Positions 37,517 through 46,307 of a stretch of 64,000 nucleotides of DNA are shown piece by piece. The stretch is taken from the NCBI GenBank assembly GCA_029289235.1, contig JARFTZ010000061.1:1-64000 (forward strand), given 5' to 3'. The notes beneath the pieces were generated by a model. The model was not told the DNA's origin and ran no database searches. It saw only the letters and a list, made by a program, of their open reading frames with translations. This stretch comes from Gammaproteobacteria bacterium. GTDB lineage: Bacteria > Pseudomonadota > Gammaproteobacteria > Burkholderiales > Rhodocyclaceae. The number at the start of each line of letters is the position of its first letter. The first letter of the stretch is position 1. Position numbers and translations under genes: made by a program.

Positions 37517-38500
37517 ATGTTTGGTTTCTTCAAGAAATCCGTCGAGCCAGCCCCTGAAGGGCAGGCCGGCAACGAACCGGCGCCGGCGCCGACACTGTCC
37601 TGGCGCGAGCGCCTCAAGGCCGGGCTGGCGCGTACGCGCGCGCAACTCGGCGGCAAGCTCAAGGCGATCTTCTCCCGCGGCAAGGTCGACGAGGAACTGC
37701 TCGAAGAACTGGAAGCGCTGTTGTTGACGAGCGACGTCGGGCTTGAAGCAACCTACCACCTGCTCGAGGAGCTCAAGGAGCGGACGCGGCGCGACCGGAT
37801 CGAGACGCCGGAAGGGATCCAGAAGGCCCTCTCCGACGCGCTGCACGACCTGCTGCTGCCGCTCGAACAGCCGCTCGACGTCTCGACGCACCGCCCGTAC
37901 ATCATCATGATCGCCGGGGTGAATGGTGCCGGGAAGACGACGTCGATCGGCAAGCTGGCCAAGCACTTCCAGGCGCAGGGCCTGTCGGTGCTGCTCGCCG
38001 CCGGCGACACCTTCCGCGCCGCCGCACGCGAGCAGTTGCAGACCTGGGGCGAGCGCAACAATGTGACAGTCATTTCGCAGGAATCCGGCGATCCGGCGGC
38101 GGTCATCTTCGACGCCATTTCGGCCGCCAAGGCGCGAGGCATCGACATCGTCCTCGCCGACACGGCCGGCCGCCTGCCGACGCAGCTGCACCTGATGGAA
38201 GAAATCGCCAAGGTGCGCCGCGTCATCCAGAAAGCCGACCCCACCGGGCCGCACGAAACACTGCTGGTGCTCGACGCCAACTTCGGACAGAACGCGCTGG
38301 CGCAGGTCAAGGCCTTCGACAAGGCAGTCAACGTCACCGGCCTCGTCGTCACCAAGCTCGACGGTACGGCCAAGGGCGGCGTGATCGCCGCGATCGCCCG
38401 GCAGTGCCCGAAGCCGATTCGCTACATTGGCGTCGGCGAGGGTATCGACGACTTGCGCCCGTTCATCGCCAGGGATTTCGTCGACGCGATTTTCGACTAG
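37517..38500 (+). CDS. ftsY: Signal recognition particle receptor FtsY
   Basis: SRP receptor GTPase that docks ribosome-nascent chains at the membrane. 327 aa with a short N-terminal A region (about 1-30, much shorter than in E. coli), an N domain, and the NG GTPase domain: GVNGAGKTTSIGKLA near 134, GDTFRAAAREQL, DTAGRLPT and TKLDGTAKGG. The start MFGFFKK is the usual membrane-targeting motif. It is followed by ftsE after 9 nt, the conserved ftsYEX operon. Confidence 0.96.
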   Translation: MFGFFKKSVEPAPEGQAGNEPAPAPTLSWRERLKAGLARTRAQLGGKLKAIFSRGKVDEELLEELEALLLTSDVGLEATYHLLEELKERTRRDRIETPEGIQKALSDALHDLLLPLEQPLDVSTHRPYIIMIAGVNGAGKTTSIGKLAKHFQAQGLSVLLAAGDTFRAAAREQLQTWGERNNVTVISQESGDPAAVIFDAISAAKARGIDIVLADTAGRLPTQLHLMEEIAKVRRVIQKADPTGPHETLLVLDANFGQNALAQVKAFDKAVNVTGLVVTKLDGTAKGGVIAAIARQCPKPIRYIGVGEGIDDLRPFIARDFVDAIFD

Positions 38501-38509
38501 CGGCGCATC

Positions 38510-39190
38510 ATGATTTCCGCGAGTGCCGTCACCAAGCGCTATCCGCACGGACTCGAAGCCTTGCGCGATGTGAGCTTCGATATCGGCGATGGCGAGATGG
38601 TGTTCATCACCGGCCATTCGGGCGCCGGCAAGTCGACCCTGTTCCGGCTCCTCTCGGCCATCGAGAAACCGACGTCGGGAAGCATCGTCATCAACGGCCA
38701 GAACATCGCCGCGTTGCGCCGGAAGGCGATCCCCTACCTGCGCCGCAATCTCGGCATGATTTTCCAGGACCAGAAGCTGCTGTTCGACCGCAGCGTGCTT
38801 GATAACGTGTTGCTGCCGCTGGCCATCGTCGGCATGCCGACCCGCGAGGCGCACCGCCGTGCGCGCGCGGCGCTGGACAAGGTCGGCCTGCTCGACCGCG
38901 AGCGTGCCCGGCCGATCGCGCTATCCGGTGGCGAGCAGCAGCGGCTGGCCATCGCCCGCGCGGTGGTCAACCGCCCGTCGATCATTCTCGCCGACGAGCC
39001 GACCGCCAATCTCGACAGCGACTCGGCAAGCAACATCCTGGACATCTTCCGCTCCTTCCATCAGGTGGGCGTCACGCTGGTCATCGCCACCCACGACCCG
39101 CAATGGATGGCGCGCTTCTCGCCGCGCGTGCTGCGGCTTGAACGCGGGCGCCTCGTCAACGACAGCGGAGAAAGGGGAGAAAGCGCATGA
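38510..39190 (+). CDS. ftsE: Cell-division ATP-binding protein FtsE
   Basis: ATPase of the FtsEX complex, which activates peptidoglycan hydrolases at the septum. 226 aa with Walker A GHSGAGKST, signature LSGGEQQRLAIARAV and Walker B IILADEPTANLD. It overlaps ftsX by the ATGA quartet and follows ftsY by 9 nt. Confidence 0.96.
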   Translation: MISASAVTKRYPHGLEALRDVSFDIGDGEMVFITGHSGAGKSTLFRLLSAIEKPTSGSIVINGQNIAALRRKAIPYLRRNLGMIFQDQKLLFDRSVLDNVLLPLAIVGMPTREAHRRARAALDKVGLLDRERARPIALSGGEQQRLAIARAVVNRPSIILADEPTANLDSDSASNILDIFRSFHQVGVTLVIATHDPQWMARFSPRVLRLERGRLVNDSGERGESA

Positions 39191-40083
39191 TTTTCTTCTC
39201 GCAGCATTTCCTCGCGCTCAAGGGCGCCTGGCGTCGACTGACCGCCTCCCTGCTGAACACACTCCTGTCGCTGTCCGTCATCGGCGTCGCGCTCGCGCTG
39301 CCGGCCGCTGGCTGGGTGATCCTCGACAACCTGCAGCAATTCGCCGGTCAAGCAGCCGGAACGCAACAGATCAGCCTTTTCATGAACACCGAGGCCAACC
39401 GGAAGCATGTCGCCGAAATCGAATCCCGGCTGAACGAGAGTCAGCCCGGCCGGTGGCGCTTCGTGCCGCGCGACGAGGCATTGAGGCGACTGAAAGCGAT
39501 CGAGGGCATGGGCGACGTCGTCGCCGGACTGTCACGCAATCCGCTCCCCGACGCGTTCATCGTCGAGCCCGCCGACACGCAGCCGGAAGCCATGGAAGAA
39601 CTGGCCGCCGTCTTCCGTACCTGGCCGGGCGTCGCCCATGTTCAGCTCGACGCGGCCTGGAGCCGGCGCCTGGATGCCTTCCTGCGCGTCGGCAAGCTCG
39701 CGGTCACGTTGCTCGCCGGCGTGTTCGCCGGCGCGCTGATCGCAGTGACCTTCAACACGATCCGCCTGCAGATCCTGGCCCAGGCGGCAGAGATCGAAGT
39801 GGCCCGCCTGATCGGCGCGACCGACGCCTTCATCCGCCGCCCCTTCCACTATTTCGGTGCGCTGCAGGGGGCTCTCGGCGGCCTGTTCGCCGTGGCGCTG
39901 GTACTCGGCGGCGGGCACCTCCTCGCCGGACCGTTCGGCGAACTGGTCGACCTGTATCAGGGCAGTTTCACCACCCGTGGGCTGACGCCGCAACATGCCG
40001 CCGCGGTCACCGGCGCCGGCGCCGTGCTCGGCTGGCTCGGCGCGAAGTTATCGGTGGCGATCTACCTGCGACGAATCAGCTGA
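39187..40083 (+). CDS. ftsX: Cell-division permease-like protein FtsX
   Basis: Membrane partner of FtsE, 298 aa. A first helix near 20-45 is followed by a periplasmic domain (about 50-165) that in other species recruits EnvC-type hydrolase activators, then three helices (about 170-195, 220-245, 265-290). EVARLIGATDAFIRRPF matches the conserved FtsX cytoplasmic loop. Last gene of ftsYEX; it converges on a LysR gene 24 nt away. Confidence 0.94.
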   Translation: MIFFSQHFLALKGAWRRLTASLLNTLLSLSVIGVALALPAAGWVILDNLQQFAGQAAGTQQISLFMNTEANRKHVAEIESRLNESQPGRWRFVPRDEALRRLKAIEGMGDVVAGLSRNPLPDAFIVEPADTQPEAMEELAAVFRTWPGVAHVQLDAAWSRRLDAFLRVGKLAVTLLAGVFAGALIAVTFNTIRLQILAQAAEIEVARLIGATDAFIRRPFHYFGALQGALGGLFAVALVLGGGHLLAGPFGELVDLYQGSFTTRGLTPQHAAAVTGAGAVLGWLGAKLSVAIYLRRIS

Positions 40084-40107
40084 CCCGCTGGCCGAAAACC
40101 TGCCCCG

Positions 40108-41028
40108 CTACTCCGCGTACTGCGCACACAGGCGGCGCAGCCATTGGTTGCCCGGATCGCGGTGATAACGGGCATGCCAGTACTGTCGAATCATGTACGA
40201 AGGAATCCGGACCGGGCACTCCAGCAACTGCAGTTCGTACTGTGCCGCCAGCGTTTCGGCGATGTTGTGCGGTAGCGTGGTGATCAGATCGGTCGAAGCG
40301 ATGACCTTGCCGATTCCGAGAAAGCCGGCCAGTGTCAGCAGCACGCGCCGCTCCACCTGTTGCGCATGCAGCGCCGACTGGATCAGCGCATTGACCCCGT
40401 GGATGCCCCCGTAGCTGACCGCCACGTGCGCCTCGCGCTGATAGTCGTCGAGCGTCAACGCGCCTTTTATGCGCGGGTGGTCCATGCTGGCGAGGCAGAT
40501 GAAATCCTGCTTGATCAAGGCCTGCTGGTAAAAGCCGGTGTCCATGCCCGGAACAAAGCCGCCGTAGGCCAGATCGGCATCGCCGCTCTCGAGCATCTGC
40601 GCCGTGTGCTCATTGATCGGCAGCGTCTCGACCTGGACGTTCGGCGCGATGCCGCGGATGCATTGCAGCAGACGAGGAATCATCGTGATGTGCGCCGAAT
40701 CCGGCGCGCACATGCGAAAGACGCGGCTCGAGGTCGCCGGATCGAAATGCGGCACATCGCCACTGAGCTGGCGCATGGCTTCAAGGATGGCCCGCGCCTT
40801 CTCGACAATCTGGTCGGCACGGGGCGTCGGGATCATTTCCTTCGCCGTGCGGATGAACAGCGGATCTCCCACCTTGTCGCGAATCTGCTTCAACCAGGTG
40901 CTGATGGTCGGCTGCGTCTGCCCCAACCTTTCCGCCGTCCTGGTCACACTGCGGGTCGAATGCAGCACGTCGAGCAACTGCAGTTGCTTGACCTCGAAAT
41001 ACGCGCCGGAATCGCCGTGCTCGTCCAT
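40108..41028 (-). CDS. LysR-type transcriptional regulator
   Basis: 306-aa regulator. The N-terminal helix-turn-helix (about 12-70) reads LDVLHSTRSVTRTAERLGQTQPTIS split by normal LysR spacing; the rest is the effector-binding domain. It diverges from the shikimate-dehydrogenase-like gene over 240 bp that contains a good inverted repeat next to its own start, the standard LysR set-up. It most likely controls that gene in response to its substrate or a related hydroaromatic acid; the inducer is inferred. Confidence 0.9.
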   Translation of the reverse strand: MDEHGDSGAYFEVKQLQLLDVLHSTRSVTRTAERLGQTQPTISTWLKQIRDKVGDPLFIRTAKEMIPTPRADQIVEKARAILEAMRQLSGDVPHFDPATSSRVFRMCAPDSAHITMIPRLLQCIRGIAPNVQVETLPINEHTAQMLESGDADLAYGGFVPGMDTGFYQQALIKQDFICLASMDHPRIKGALTLDDYQREAHVAVSYGGIHGVNALIQSALHAQQVERRVLLTLAGFLGIGKVIASTDLITTLPHNIAETLAAQYELQLLECPVRIPSYMIRQYWHARYHRDPGNQWLRRLCAQYAE

Positions 41029-41053
41029 ATAGCCCTCGCCTCATTATTTATTA

Positions 41054-41082
41054 TGACGATATAAAAAATGAACTCATCGTCA
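41054..41082. promoter_or_regulatory. LysR-type operator candidate
   Basis: TGACGAT-N15-ATCGTCA, a perfect 7-bp inverted repeat spanning 29 bp, starts 26 bp from the LysR start codon, in the intergenic region shared with the divergent dehydrogenase gene. It contains the T-N11-A pattern LysR regulators prefer, in an AT-rich setting. Confidence 0.5.
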
Positions 41083-41268
41083 GATTTGAATAAAGCTTAC
41101 GCTCTCTCGACGAGCCATGGCAACAGCAACAACACAAGGCATGCGACCATTCGCCTGGAAAATAATTCTTATCCGATTCATCGGATTTACAGATCACGGA
41201 CCAAGCTCCTATAGTCGTCGTCCCGGCCACCGTGAGGACACAGCCGCCGGGTTCAACTCGGGGAGACA

Positions 41269-42102
41269 ATGATGATCAGCGGAAAGACCACCCTTCTGCC
41301 TTTGTTCGGCTATCCGACCGAAGCGTTCAAGGCGCCCCTCATCTACAACCCCTGGTTCGAAAGCAAGGGCATCGATTCGATCGTCGTTCCGCTGGGCGTC
41401 AAGCCGGAGGACTTCGCCGCCGTCTTCCGCGCGGCATTCATGACCACCAACATCCCCGGCGCGCTCGTCACCATGCCGCACAAGATCGCCACGGTCAGCC
41501 TGCTCGACGGAATGTCGACAGCAGTGCGGATCGCCGGGTCGTGCAACGCCGTGGCCAAGCGGCAGGACGGGACGCTCTGGGGCGACATGTTCGACGGCGT
41601 AGGATTTTGCCGCGGCCTCGCGCGCAAGGGGTTCGACTTCGCAGGCACCCGCTGCCTGGTCGTCGGCGCCGGCGGAGTCGGCGCGGCCATCGCCGCGGCG
41701 CTCGCCGCCGAAGGCGTATCGGCCATCACTCTCAGCGACGTCAACACGAACTCCGCCGCGGGTCTCGCCCAGCGGCTCTCCCATTTCTTCCCCCGCCTGG
41801 ACGCCCGACCCGGCAGCAACGATGCGGCCGGCTACGACCTCGTCGTCAACGCCACGCCACTCGGGCGGCCCGGCGACCCGTTGCCGATGGAGATTTCCCG
41901 GCTGGCGCCGGAAACTTTTGTCGGTGAAGTGGTCATGAAGGCGGAAATGACGCCGCTGTTGCAGGCGGCACAGGCGATCGGCTGCCGCTACCAGGTCGGC
42001 GCCGACATGCTCTTTGAAATGATCCCGGCCTATCTGGAATTTTTCGGCTACGGCTCGGCAACGCCGGACGAGTTGCGCGCCGTGGCCAGAATCAGCTACT
42101 GA
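41269..42102 (+). CDS. Shikimate dehydrogenase family oxidoreductase (AroE paralogue)
   Basis: 277-aa AroE-fold enzyme. The catalytic dyad is kept: Lys72 in VTMPHK and Asp109 in MFDGVGF; the cofactor site VVGAGGVGAAIAAAL near 128-142 and NATPLG are normal. The substrate-binding serines found in AroE and YdiB (SxS before Pro near residue 20) are replaced by Phe20 and Ala22 in GYPTEAFKAPLIYN, so the substrate is probably not shikimate bound in the usual way. ATG 41269 follows GGGGAGA; a second Met is adjacent. It is divergent from a LysR gene and convergent with a Gfo/Idh/MocA gene. A catabolic role on a quinate-like or other carboxylate is inferred. Confidence 0.82.
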   Translation: MMISGKTTLLPLFGYPTEAFKAPLIYNPWFESKGIDSIVVPLGVKPEDFAAVFRAAFMTTNIPGALVTMPHKIATVSLLDGMSTAVRIAGSCNAVAKRQDGTLWGDMFDGVGFCRGLARKGFDFAGTRCLVVGAGGVGAAIAAALAAEGVSAITLSDVNTNSAAGLAQRLSHFFPRLDARPGSNDAAGYDLVVNATPLGRPGDPLPMEISRLAPETFVGEVVMKAEMTPLLQAAQAIGCRYQVGADMLFEMIPAYLEFFGYGSATPDELRAVARISY

Positions 42103-42119
42103 TCCGGCGCTGAAACAAA

Positions 42120-42154
42120 CCGCCGGGGAGGAAGAGGATGGACCTCCCCGGCGG
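42120..42154 (-). terminator. GC-rich hairpin between convergent genes
   Basis: CCGCCGGGGAGG (42120-42131) and CCTCCCCGGCGG (42143-42154) form a perfect 12-bp stem with an 11-nt loop. On the minus strand TTTGTTT follows, so it can end the dctP/Gfo transcript; on the plus strand there is no T-tract. Confidence 0.7.
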
Positions 42155-42211
42155 CGCACGGCTTCCGGCGCTTGCGCGCCCGTGCTTCAATCTCCTTCGC
42201 CACCGGCTCGC

Positions 42212-43291
42212 TCAGACGGTGGCGACCACGCTGCCGTGCTTCGCTGCCTCGACCACTGCCTCGGTGACCCGCAGGTTCTGCAGGCCGTCGCGCGCGGAAA
42301 CCAGCGGCTCGGCCTCGCCACGGATCACCGCGGCAAAGTGGGCGATCTGCTCGGCGAGCGGATCCTTGCGCTCGACTGGCAGCGTCTCGCAGACGAACGG
42401 TTTGTACCAGGAGCGGTCGTTGTCCTGCCTGTAGTATTTGAGGCGCATCGTCGGCACGGCGAGCGAGCCGCGATTGCCGATGATCGTGTAGCAGTCCTCG
42501 TCCGGGTAGGTCGGATACTGCAGGTTCTCCTGCGAGGTCTGCTCCCAGCTTTTGGGACAACCGGCCGCGTCGGAAAGCAGGAAACTGCCCAGCGCGCCGT
42601 TGGCGAAGCGGAAATTGATCGCCGCCGTATCCTCGACTTCGAAACCCCGTGTGGCGTTGGAGGTGAAGGCCTGAACCGCAACGATCTCGCCGACCATCGC
42701 TCGCAGGTTGCCGATCTCGTGGATCAGGTTGATCAGGATCGGCCCGCCGCCCGGCGCGCGCCGCCAGGCATTGGGGCCATCGTAATAGCCGTCGCTGTCC
42801 GGCTTGTAGAACACCGCGCTGCCGATGACGCCGACGATCTGACCAAGAACCCCCGACTGCACGACCTCGACCACCTTGTGCAGGATCGGGCTGTGCCGTC
42901 GATGGTGACCGACCAGTACCTTGACGCCAGCCGCCTCGGCCGCCTCGCAGACACGAACCCCCTCGGCCACCGTGTGCGCCACTGGCTTTTCGATGAACAC
43001 CGGCACGCCGGCGCGAATGCAAGCCAGCGCCTGCTCGGCATGCAGCTGATTCGGCGTTGCCAGGATCACGCCGTCGGGCGTGTCCTGCCCGAGCATCTCG
43101 TCGAGCGAGGAAAACACCGGCACGCTGGCCGTCGCGGCCAGGCCGGCGTTGTCACCTAGCCCGGCAATTTTCTTCGGCGGGTGCGGATCAACGATGGAAA
43201 CCAGTTCACAGCCCGGGTTTTTCTGGATTTCCTCGATATGGCGATAGCCGATCAGGCCGGCCCCCGCCACCGAGAGACGAACTTTCTTCAC
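42212..43291 (-). CDS. Gfo/Idh/MocA family oxidoreductase
   Basis: NAD(P)-dependent dehydrogenase of 359 aa. Rossmann motif GAGLIGYRHIEEI at the N-terminus, then the family signature EKPVAHT with the catalytic Lys near residue 97 and a C-terminal beta-sheet domain with the conserved His in LINLIHEIGNLR. Substrates of the family are sugars, inositols and related polyols. The start is GTG at 43291, 6 nt after AGGAG; an upstream ATG gives an unlikely basic extension. It is 91 nt downstream of the TRAP receptor on the same strand, so receptor and enzyme likely handle the same compound. Confidence 0.88.
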   Translation of the reverse strand: MKKVRLSVAGAGLIGYRHIEEIQKNPGCELVSIVDPHPPKKIAGLGDNAGLAATASVPVFSSLDEMLGQDTPDGVILATPNQLHAEQALACIRAGVPVFIEKPVAHTVAEGVRVCEAAEAAGVKVLVGHHRRHSPILHKVVEVVQSGVLGQIVGVIGSAVFYKPDSDGYYDGPNAWRRAPGGGPILINLIHEIGNLRAMVGEIVAVQAFTSNATRGFEVEDTAAINFRFANGALGSFLLSDAAGCPKSWEQTSQENLQYPTYPDEDCYTIIGNRGSLAVPTMRLKYYRQDNDRSWYKPFVCETLPVERKDPLAEQIAHFAAVIRGEAEPLVSARDGLQNLRVTEAVVEAAKHGSVVATV

Positions 43292-43382
43292 AACACACTC
43301 CTGCGGATTGAATTTGAACGCCGATCGCGCGGGGGGACGGACCCGGGCTCCATCCACCCCGCAACGGCCGCGAAATACTCGC

Positions 43383-44384
43383 TTACTTGCGGACCTTGTC
43401 GAGTTCCGCCTGCAACTCCTTGACCAGCTCTGCGCCGACGTTGACGCTGTACTTCTCGATCACCGGCTTGAGCTTCTCGCGGATCTTGGCGATCTCCTCA
43501 GGCGGCAACTCGCTGACCTCCATCGTCTTCTTCAGGTTTTCCAGCGACTTGCCGGCCATCGCCCGCGCGTTCTGGCGCTGCCAGAGCGTGGCTTCGGCGA
43601 CGGTCGAGATCAGGATCTCCTGCTCGTCCTTGGTCAGTGCATCCCACTTCTTCTTGCTGGCAATCACCGACTGCGGGTTGTACATGTGGTTGGTGATCCC
43701 GAGGTATTTCTGCACTTCGTTGAAGCGGCTCGTCTCGATCACCGAGAAGGGGTTTTCCTGCCCGTCGATGATCTTCGATTCGAGTGCGGTATAGACCTCG
43801 GAGAAGTTCATCGGCACCGGATTCGTCCCGAGCGCGGTAAACGTGTCGATATAGATCGGCGACTGGATCACGCGCAGCTTGATCCCCTCGAGGTCGCTGG
43901 CCTTGGCGATCGGGCGCTTGCTGTTGGTCACATTGCGGAAGCCCAGTTCCCAGTACGCCAGGTTGTACAGATTCTTCGAGGGCAGCAGGTCCGCGAGCTT
44001 CTTCCCGAACGGGCCGTCGAGCACCTTGTCGGCCTCCGGACCGCTGCCGAACATGAACGGCAGGTCGAAGATCGCGAATTCCTTCTGGATACCCTGCAGG
44101 ATGCCGGAGTTCATTGATGCGAAATCGATCGTTCCGCCCTGCACGGCCGACAGCACCTGCACGTCACCACCGAGCGTGCTCGGGAAGACCTTCAACGTCA
44201 TCTTGCCGCCGCTCTTCTTGTTGATGAGCTCGGCCCATTTTTCGGCGCCGACGACGGTGGGATGCCCCGGGGCGCCATTGATGGCGATCCGGAACGTACG
44301 CTCATTAACCTGTGCCTGGGCCATGCCGACGGCAAAGACCCCAGCGACGACTGCAGCCAACTTCAACGAAGCGAAACCTTTCAT
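43383..44384 (-). CDS. dctP: TRAP transporter solute receptor (DctP)
   Basis: Periplasmic receptor of a TRAP importer, 333 aa, with a signal peptide (about 1-24, AQA-QV). The DctP fold is shown by GAPGHPTVVGAEKWAELI, the carboxylate-binding Arg region (LRVIQSPIYIDTFTALG) and ALESKIIDGQENP. No dctQ or dctM is beside it: downstream is the Gfo/Idh/MocA gene and upstream a divergent LysR gene. It must borrow membrane subunits from elsewhere, perhaps those at the left edge, though that is not shown. GAGGAG precedes the start. Confidence 0.9.
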   Translation of the reverse strand: MKGFASLKLAAVVAGVFAVGMAQAQVNERTFRIAINGAPGHPTVVGAEKWAELINKKSGGKMTLKVFPSTLGGDVQVLSAVQGGTIDFASMNSGILQGIQKEFAIFDLPFMFGSGPEADKVLDGPFGKKLADLLPSKNLYNLAYWELGFRNVTNSKRPIAKASDLEGIKLRVIQSPIYIDTFTALGTNPVPMNFSEVYTALESKIIDGQENPFSVIETSRFNEVQKYLGITNHMYNPQSVIASKKKWDALTKDEQEILISTVAEATLWQRQNARAMAGKSLENLKKTMEVSELPPEEIAKIREKLKPVIEKYSVNVGAELVKELQAELDKVRK

Positions 44385-44543
44385 GTGACTCTCCTCTTGA
44401 ATTTTTGGATGATTCTGCGCAGTTGCCGCGATTGCTCGTTTACGTACGCCGCAGCTTCCGCACCTCGTCGAAACGAGCAGCTACGATACTGCAAACCGTT
44501 TCGCCTACAATTATCCGGTTGTTGAAATCAAAATTAACCCATA

Positions 44544-45464
44544 GTGAACAATATCGAGATCATCGACCTGCGCGTGCTTTGCAACGTCGCGCGTTTTTCG
44601 AGCTTTGTCGCGGCGGCCCACGAACTCGGCATCTCGCCAGCCTATGTGAGCAAGCGGATCGCCGAACTCGAAAAACGGTTCGGCGTGCCGCTCTTCTATC
44701 GTTCGACGCGGCGCGTCCGGATCAGCGACCAGGGCGAGATTGCCTATGCCTGGGCACGGCGGATTCTTGAGGATATCGACGGCATGGCCACGGAGATGTC
44801 GGACGCGAAAATCGACCCGTCCGGCCCGCTGCGCGTCAGCACCAGCCTGCGCCTCGGGCGCAACCACGTGTCGCCGATCCTGGCACGGCTCGGCAAGCAA
44901 CATCCCAGGCTGGAAGTCTGGCTGGAACTGGTGAATAGCCGGGTGGACATGATCGAGGACGGCATCGACATCGACATTCGCGTCGGCGAAGTCAGCGAAC
45001 CCAACGTGATCGCGCATCGCGTGGTGAAAAGCGAACGCATCCTCTGCGCCGCCCCCGCGTATCTGCATGAAAACGGTGAGCCGACCTGCGCAACCGACCT
45101 GGCACGGCACGAGTGCCTGCTTTTCCGGGGCCGGGATCAGCCGTTCGGGGTCTGGCGGCTCGACGGTCCCAACGGCAGCGAAACCATCAAGGTCACCGGC
45201 CGGGTCGGCTCCAACCATGGCGACATTATTCGCAACTGGGCGCTGGAGGGCTACGGGATAATCATGCTCTCGGACTGGGACGTTGCCGACGACCTGCGCA
45301 GCGGCGCGCTCGTCCGCGTTCTTCCCGACTACTCGCAACCGGCCGACGTGATGGTCGTCACCAGCGGCCGGATGACTTCTTCGGCGAAGATCCGCAACAG
45401 CGTCGAGTTCCTGATCGCGCAACTGCGCGAGGGGCCGTTCGCCTTGCAGGCGAAAGGTTTTTGA
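44544..45464 (+). CDS. LysR-type transcriptional regulator
   Basis: 306-aa regulator divergent from the TRAP receptor gene across 159 bp, so it probably controls dctP and the Gfo/Idh/MocA gene. Helix-turn-helix near 8-65 (FSSFVAAAHELGISPAYVSKRIAELE), then the ligand domain of the DsdC/CrgA-like subgroup (GPLRVSTSLRLGRNHVSPIL). The start is GTG at 44544 with a poor ribosome site in an AT-rich leader; no better in-frame start was found. It ends directly against the convergent pflA. Confidence 0.88.
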   Translation: MNNIEIIDLRVLCNVARFSSFVAAAHELGISPAYVSKRIAELEKRFGVPLFYRSTRRVRISDQGEIAYAWARRILEDIDGMATEMSDAKIDPSGPLRVSTSLRLGRNHVSPILARLGKQHPRLEVWLELVNSRVDMIEDGIDIDIRVGEVSEPNVIAHRVVKSERILCAAPAYLHENGEPTCATDLARHECLLFRGRDQPFGVWRLDGPNGSETIKVTGRVGSNHGDIIRNWALEGYGIIMLSDWDVADDLRSGALVRVLPDYSQPADVMVVTSGRMTSSAKIRNSVEFLIAQLREGPFALQAKGF

Positions 45465-46226
45465 TCAGACGACGGTCAGGCCGCGCGATGAAAAGGCCTG
45501 CTTGACCTCGGCGAGCGCTTCGGGCGACGGCGGCTGGGTATCGGCCAGTTTGTACGACAGGCGCAACTCCTGCCACTTGAACTCGCCCATCTTGTGGAAC
45601 GGCAATACTTCGACGCGTTCGACGTTCTTCAGCGAGGCGGCGAACTCGGCGAGTCCCGCTACGTTGTCGCGCGCATCGGTCAGTCCGGGCACCAGAACGA
45701 AGCGGATCCACATCGGACGTCCGAGCTGTTCAAGGCGCCGGGCGAAATCGAGCGTCGGCTGGATATCGGTGCCGCAGACGCAGCGATAGGTTTCCGGATC
45801 GTAGGACTTGATGTCGAGCAGCACGAGATCGATGTCGGCAATCACTTCGTCGCTCAGCTTGCTGCCGAGATAGCCGGTGGTATCGAGCGCGGTGTGCAAC
45901 CCCATTTCCTTGCAGCCCCGCAGGATCGAGGCAATGAACTTCGGCTGGACGAGCGGCTCGCCACCGCTGATCGTCACGCCGCCGCGGGCGCGCTTGAGAA
46001 AAGTCGACGCGTTTTCGATCTGGTCGAGCAGATCGGCGGACGCCACGAGCTTCCCCTGCTTCAGGCGCCAGCTGTCGGGGTTGTGGCAATACAGGCAGCG
46101 ATGCGGACAGCCCTGGGTGAAAACGACGAAGCGTACGCCCGGGCCATCGACGGTTCCCAGCGTCTCAACCGAGTGGATATAGCCGTCGACCGACTCGGTC
46201 AGGCGCGGACCGGAACGGATTCTCAT
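45465..46226 (-). CDS. pflA: Pyruvate formate-lyase-activating enzyme
   Basis: Radical-SAM activase that installs the glycyl radical in PflB under anoxic conditions. 253 aa with the CxxxCxxC cluster at Cys40, Cys44 and Cys47 (TQGCPHRCLYCHNPDS) and GGVTISGGEPLVQP, the SAM-binding GGE motif. Length and sequence match E. coli PflA. It lies 81 nt downstream of pflB on the same strand. A dedicated activase confirms that the neighbour is a true glycyl radical enzyme. Confidence 0.95.
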   Translation of the reverse strand: MRIRSGPRLTESVDGYIHSVETLGTVDGPGVRFVVFTQGCPHRCLYCHNPDSWRLKQGKLVASADLLDQIENASTFLKRARGGVTISGGEPLVQPKFIASILRGCKEMGLHTALDTTGYLGSKLSDEVIADIDLVLLDIKSYDPETYRCVCGTDIQPTLDFARRLEQLGRPMWIRFVLVPGLTDARDNVAGLAEFAASLKNVERVEVLPFHKMGEFKWQELRLSYKLADTQPPSPEALAEVKQAFSSRGLTVV

Positions 46227-46307
46227 GGATGGTTCTCCAGAAAGAGCGAGGCCGGCTGACGTTTGTAGCGTTCAGCCGGCCTCGCACTACCTTATTTCAG
46301 CAACGGA

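Noticed and set aside
43329-43362. Hairpin between dctP and the Gfo/Idh/MocA gene
   Set aside because: The stem is about 6 bp with a 22-nt loop in very GC-rich sequence and no T-tract; too weak to annotate.
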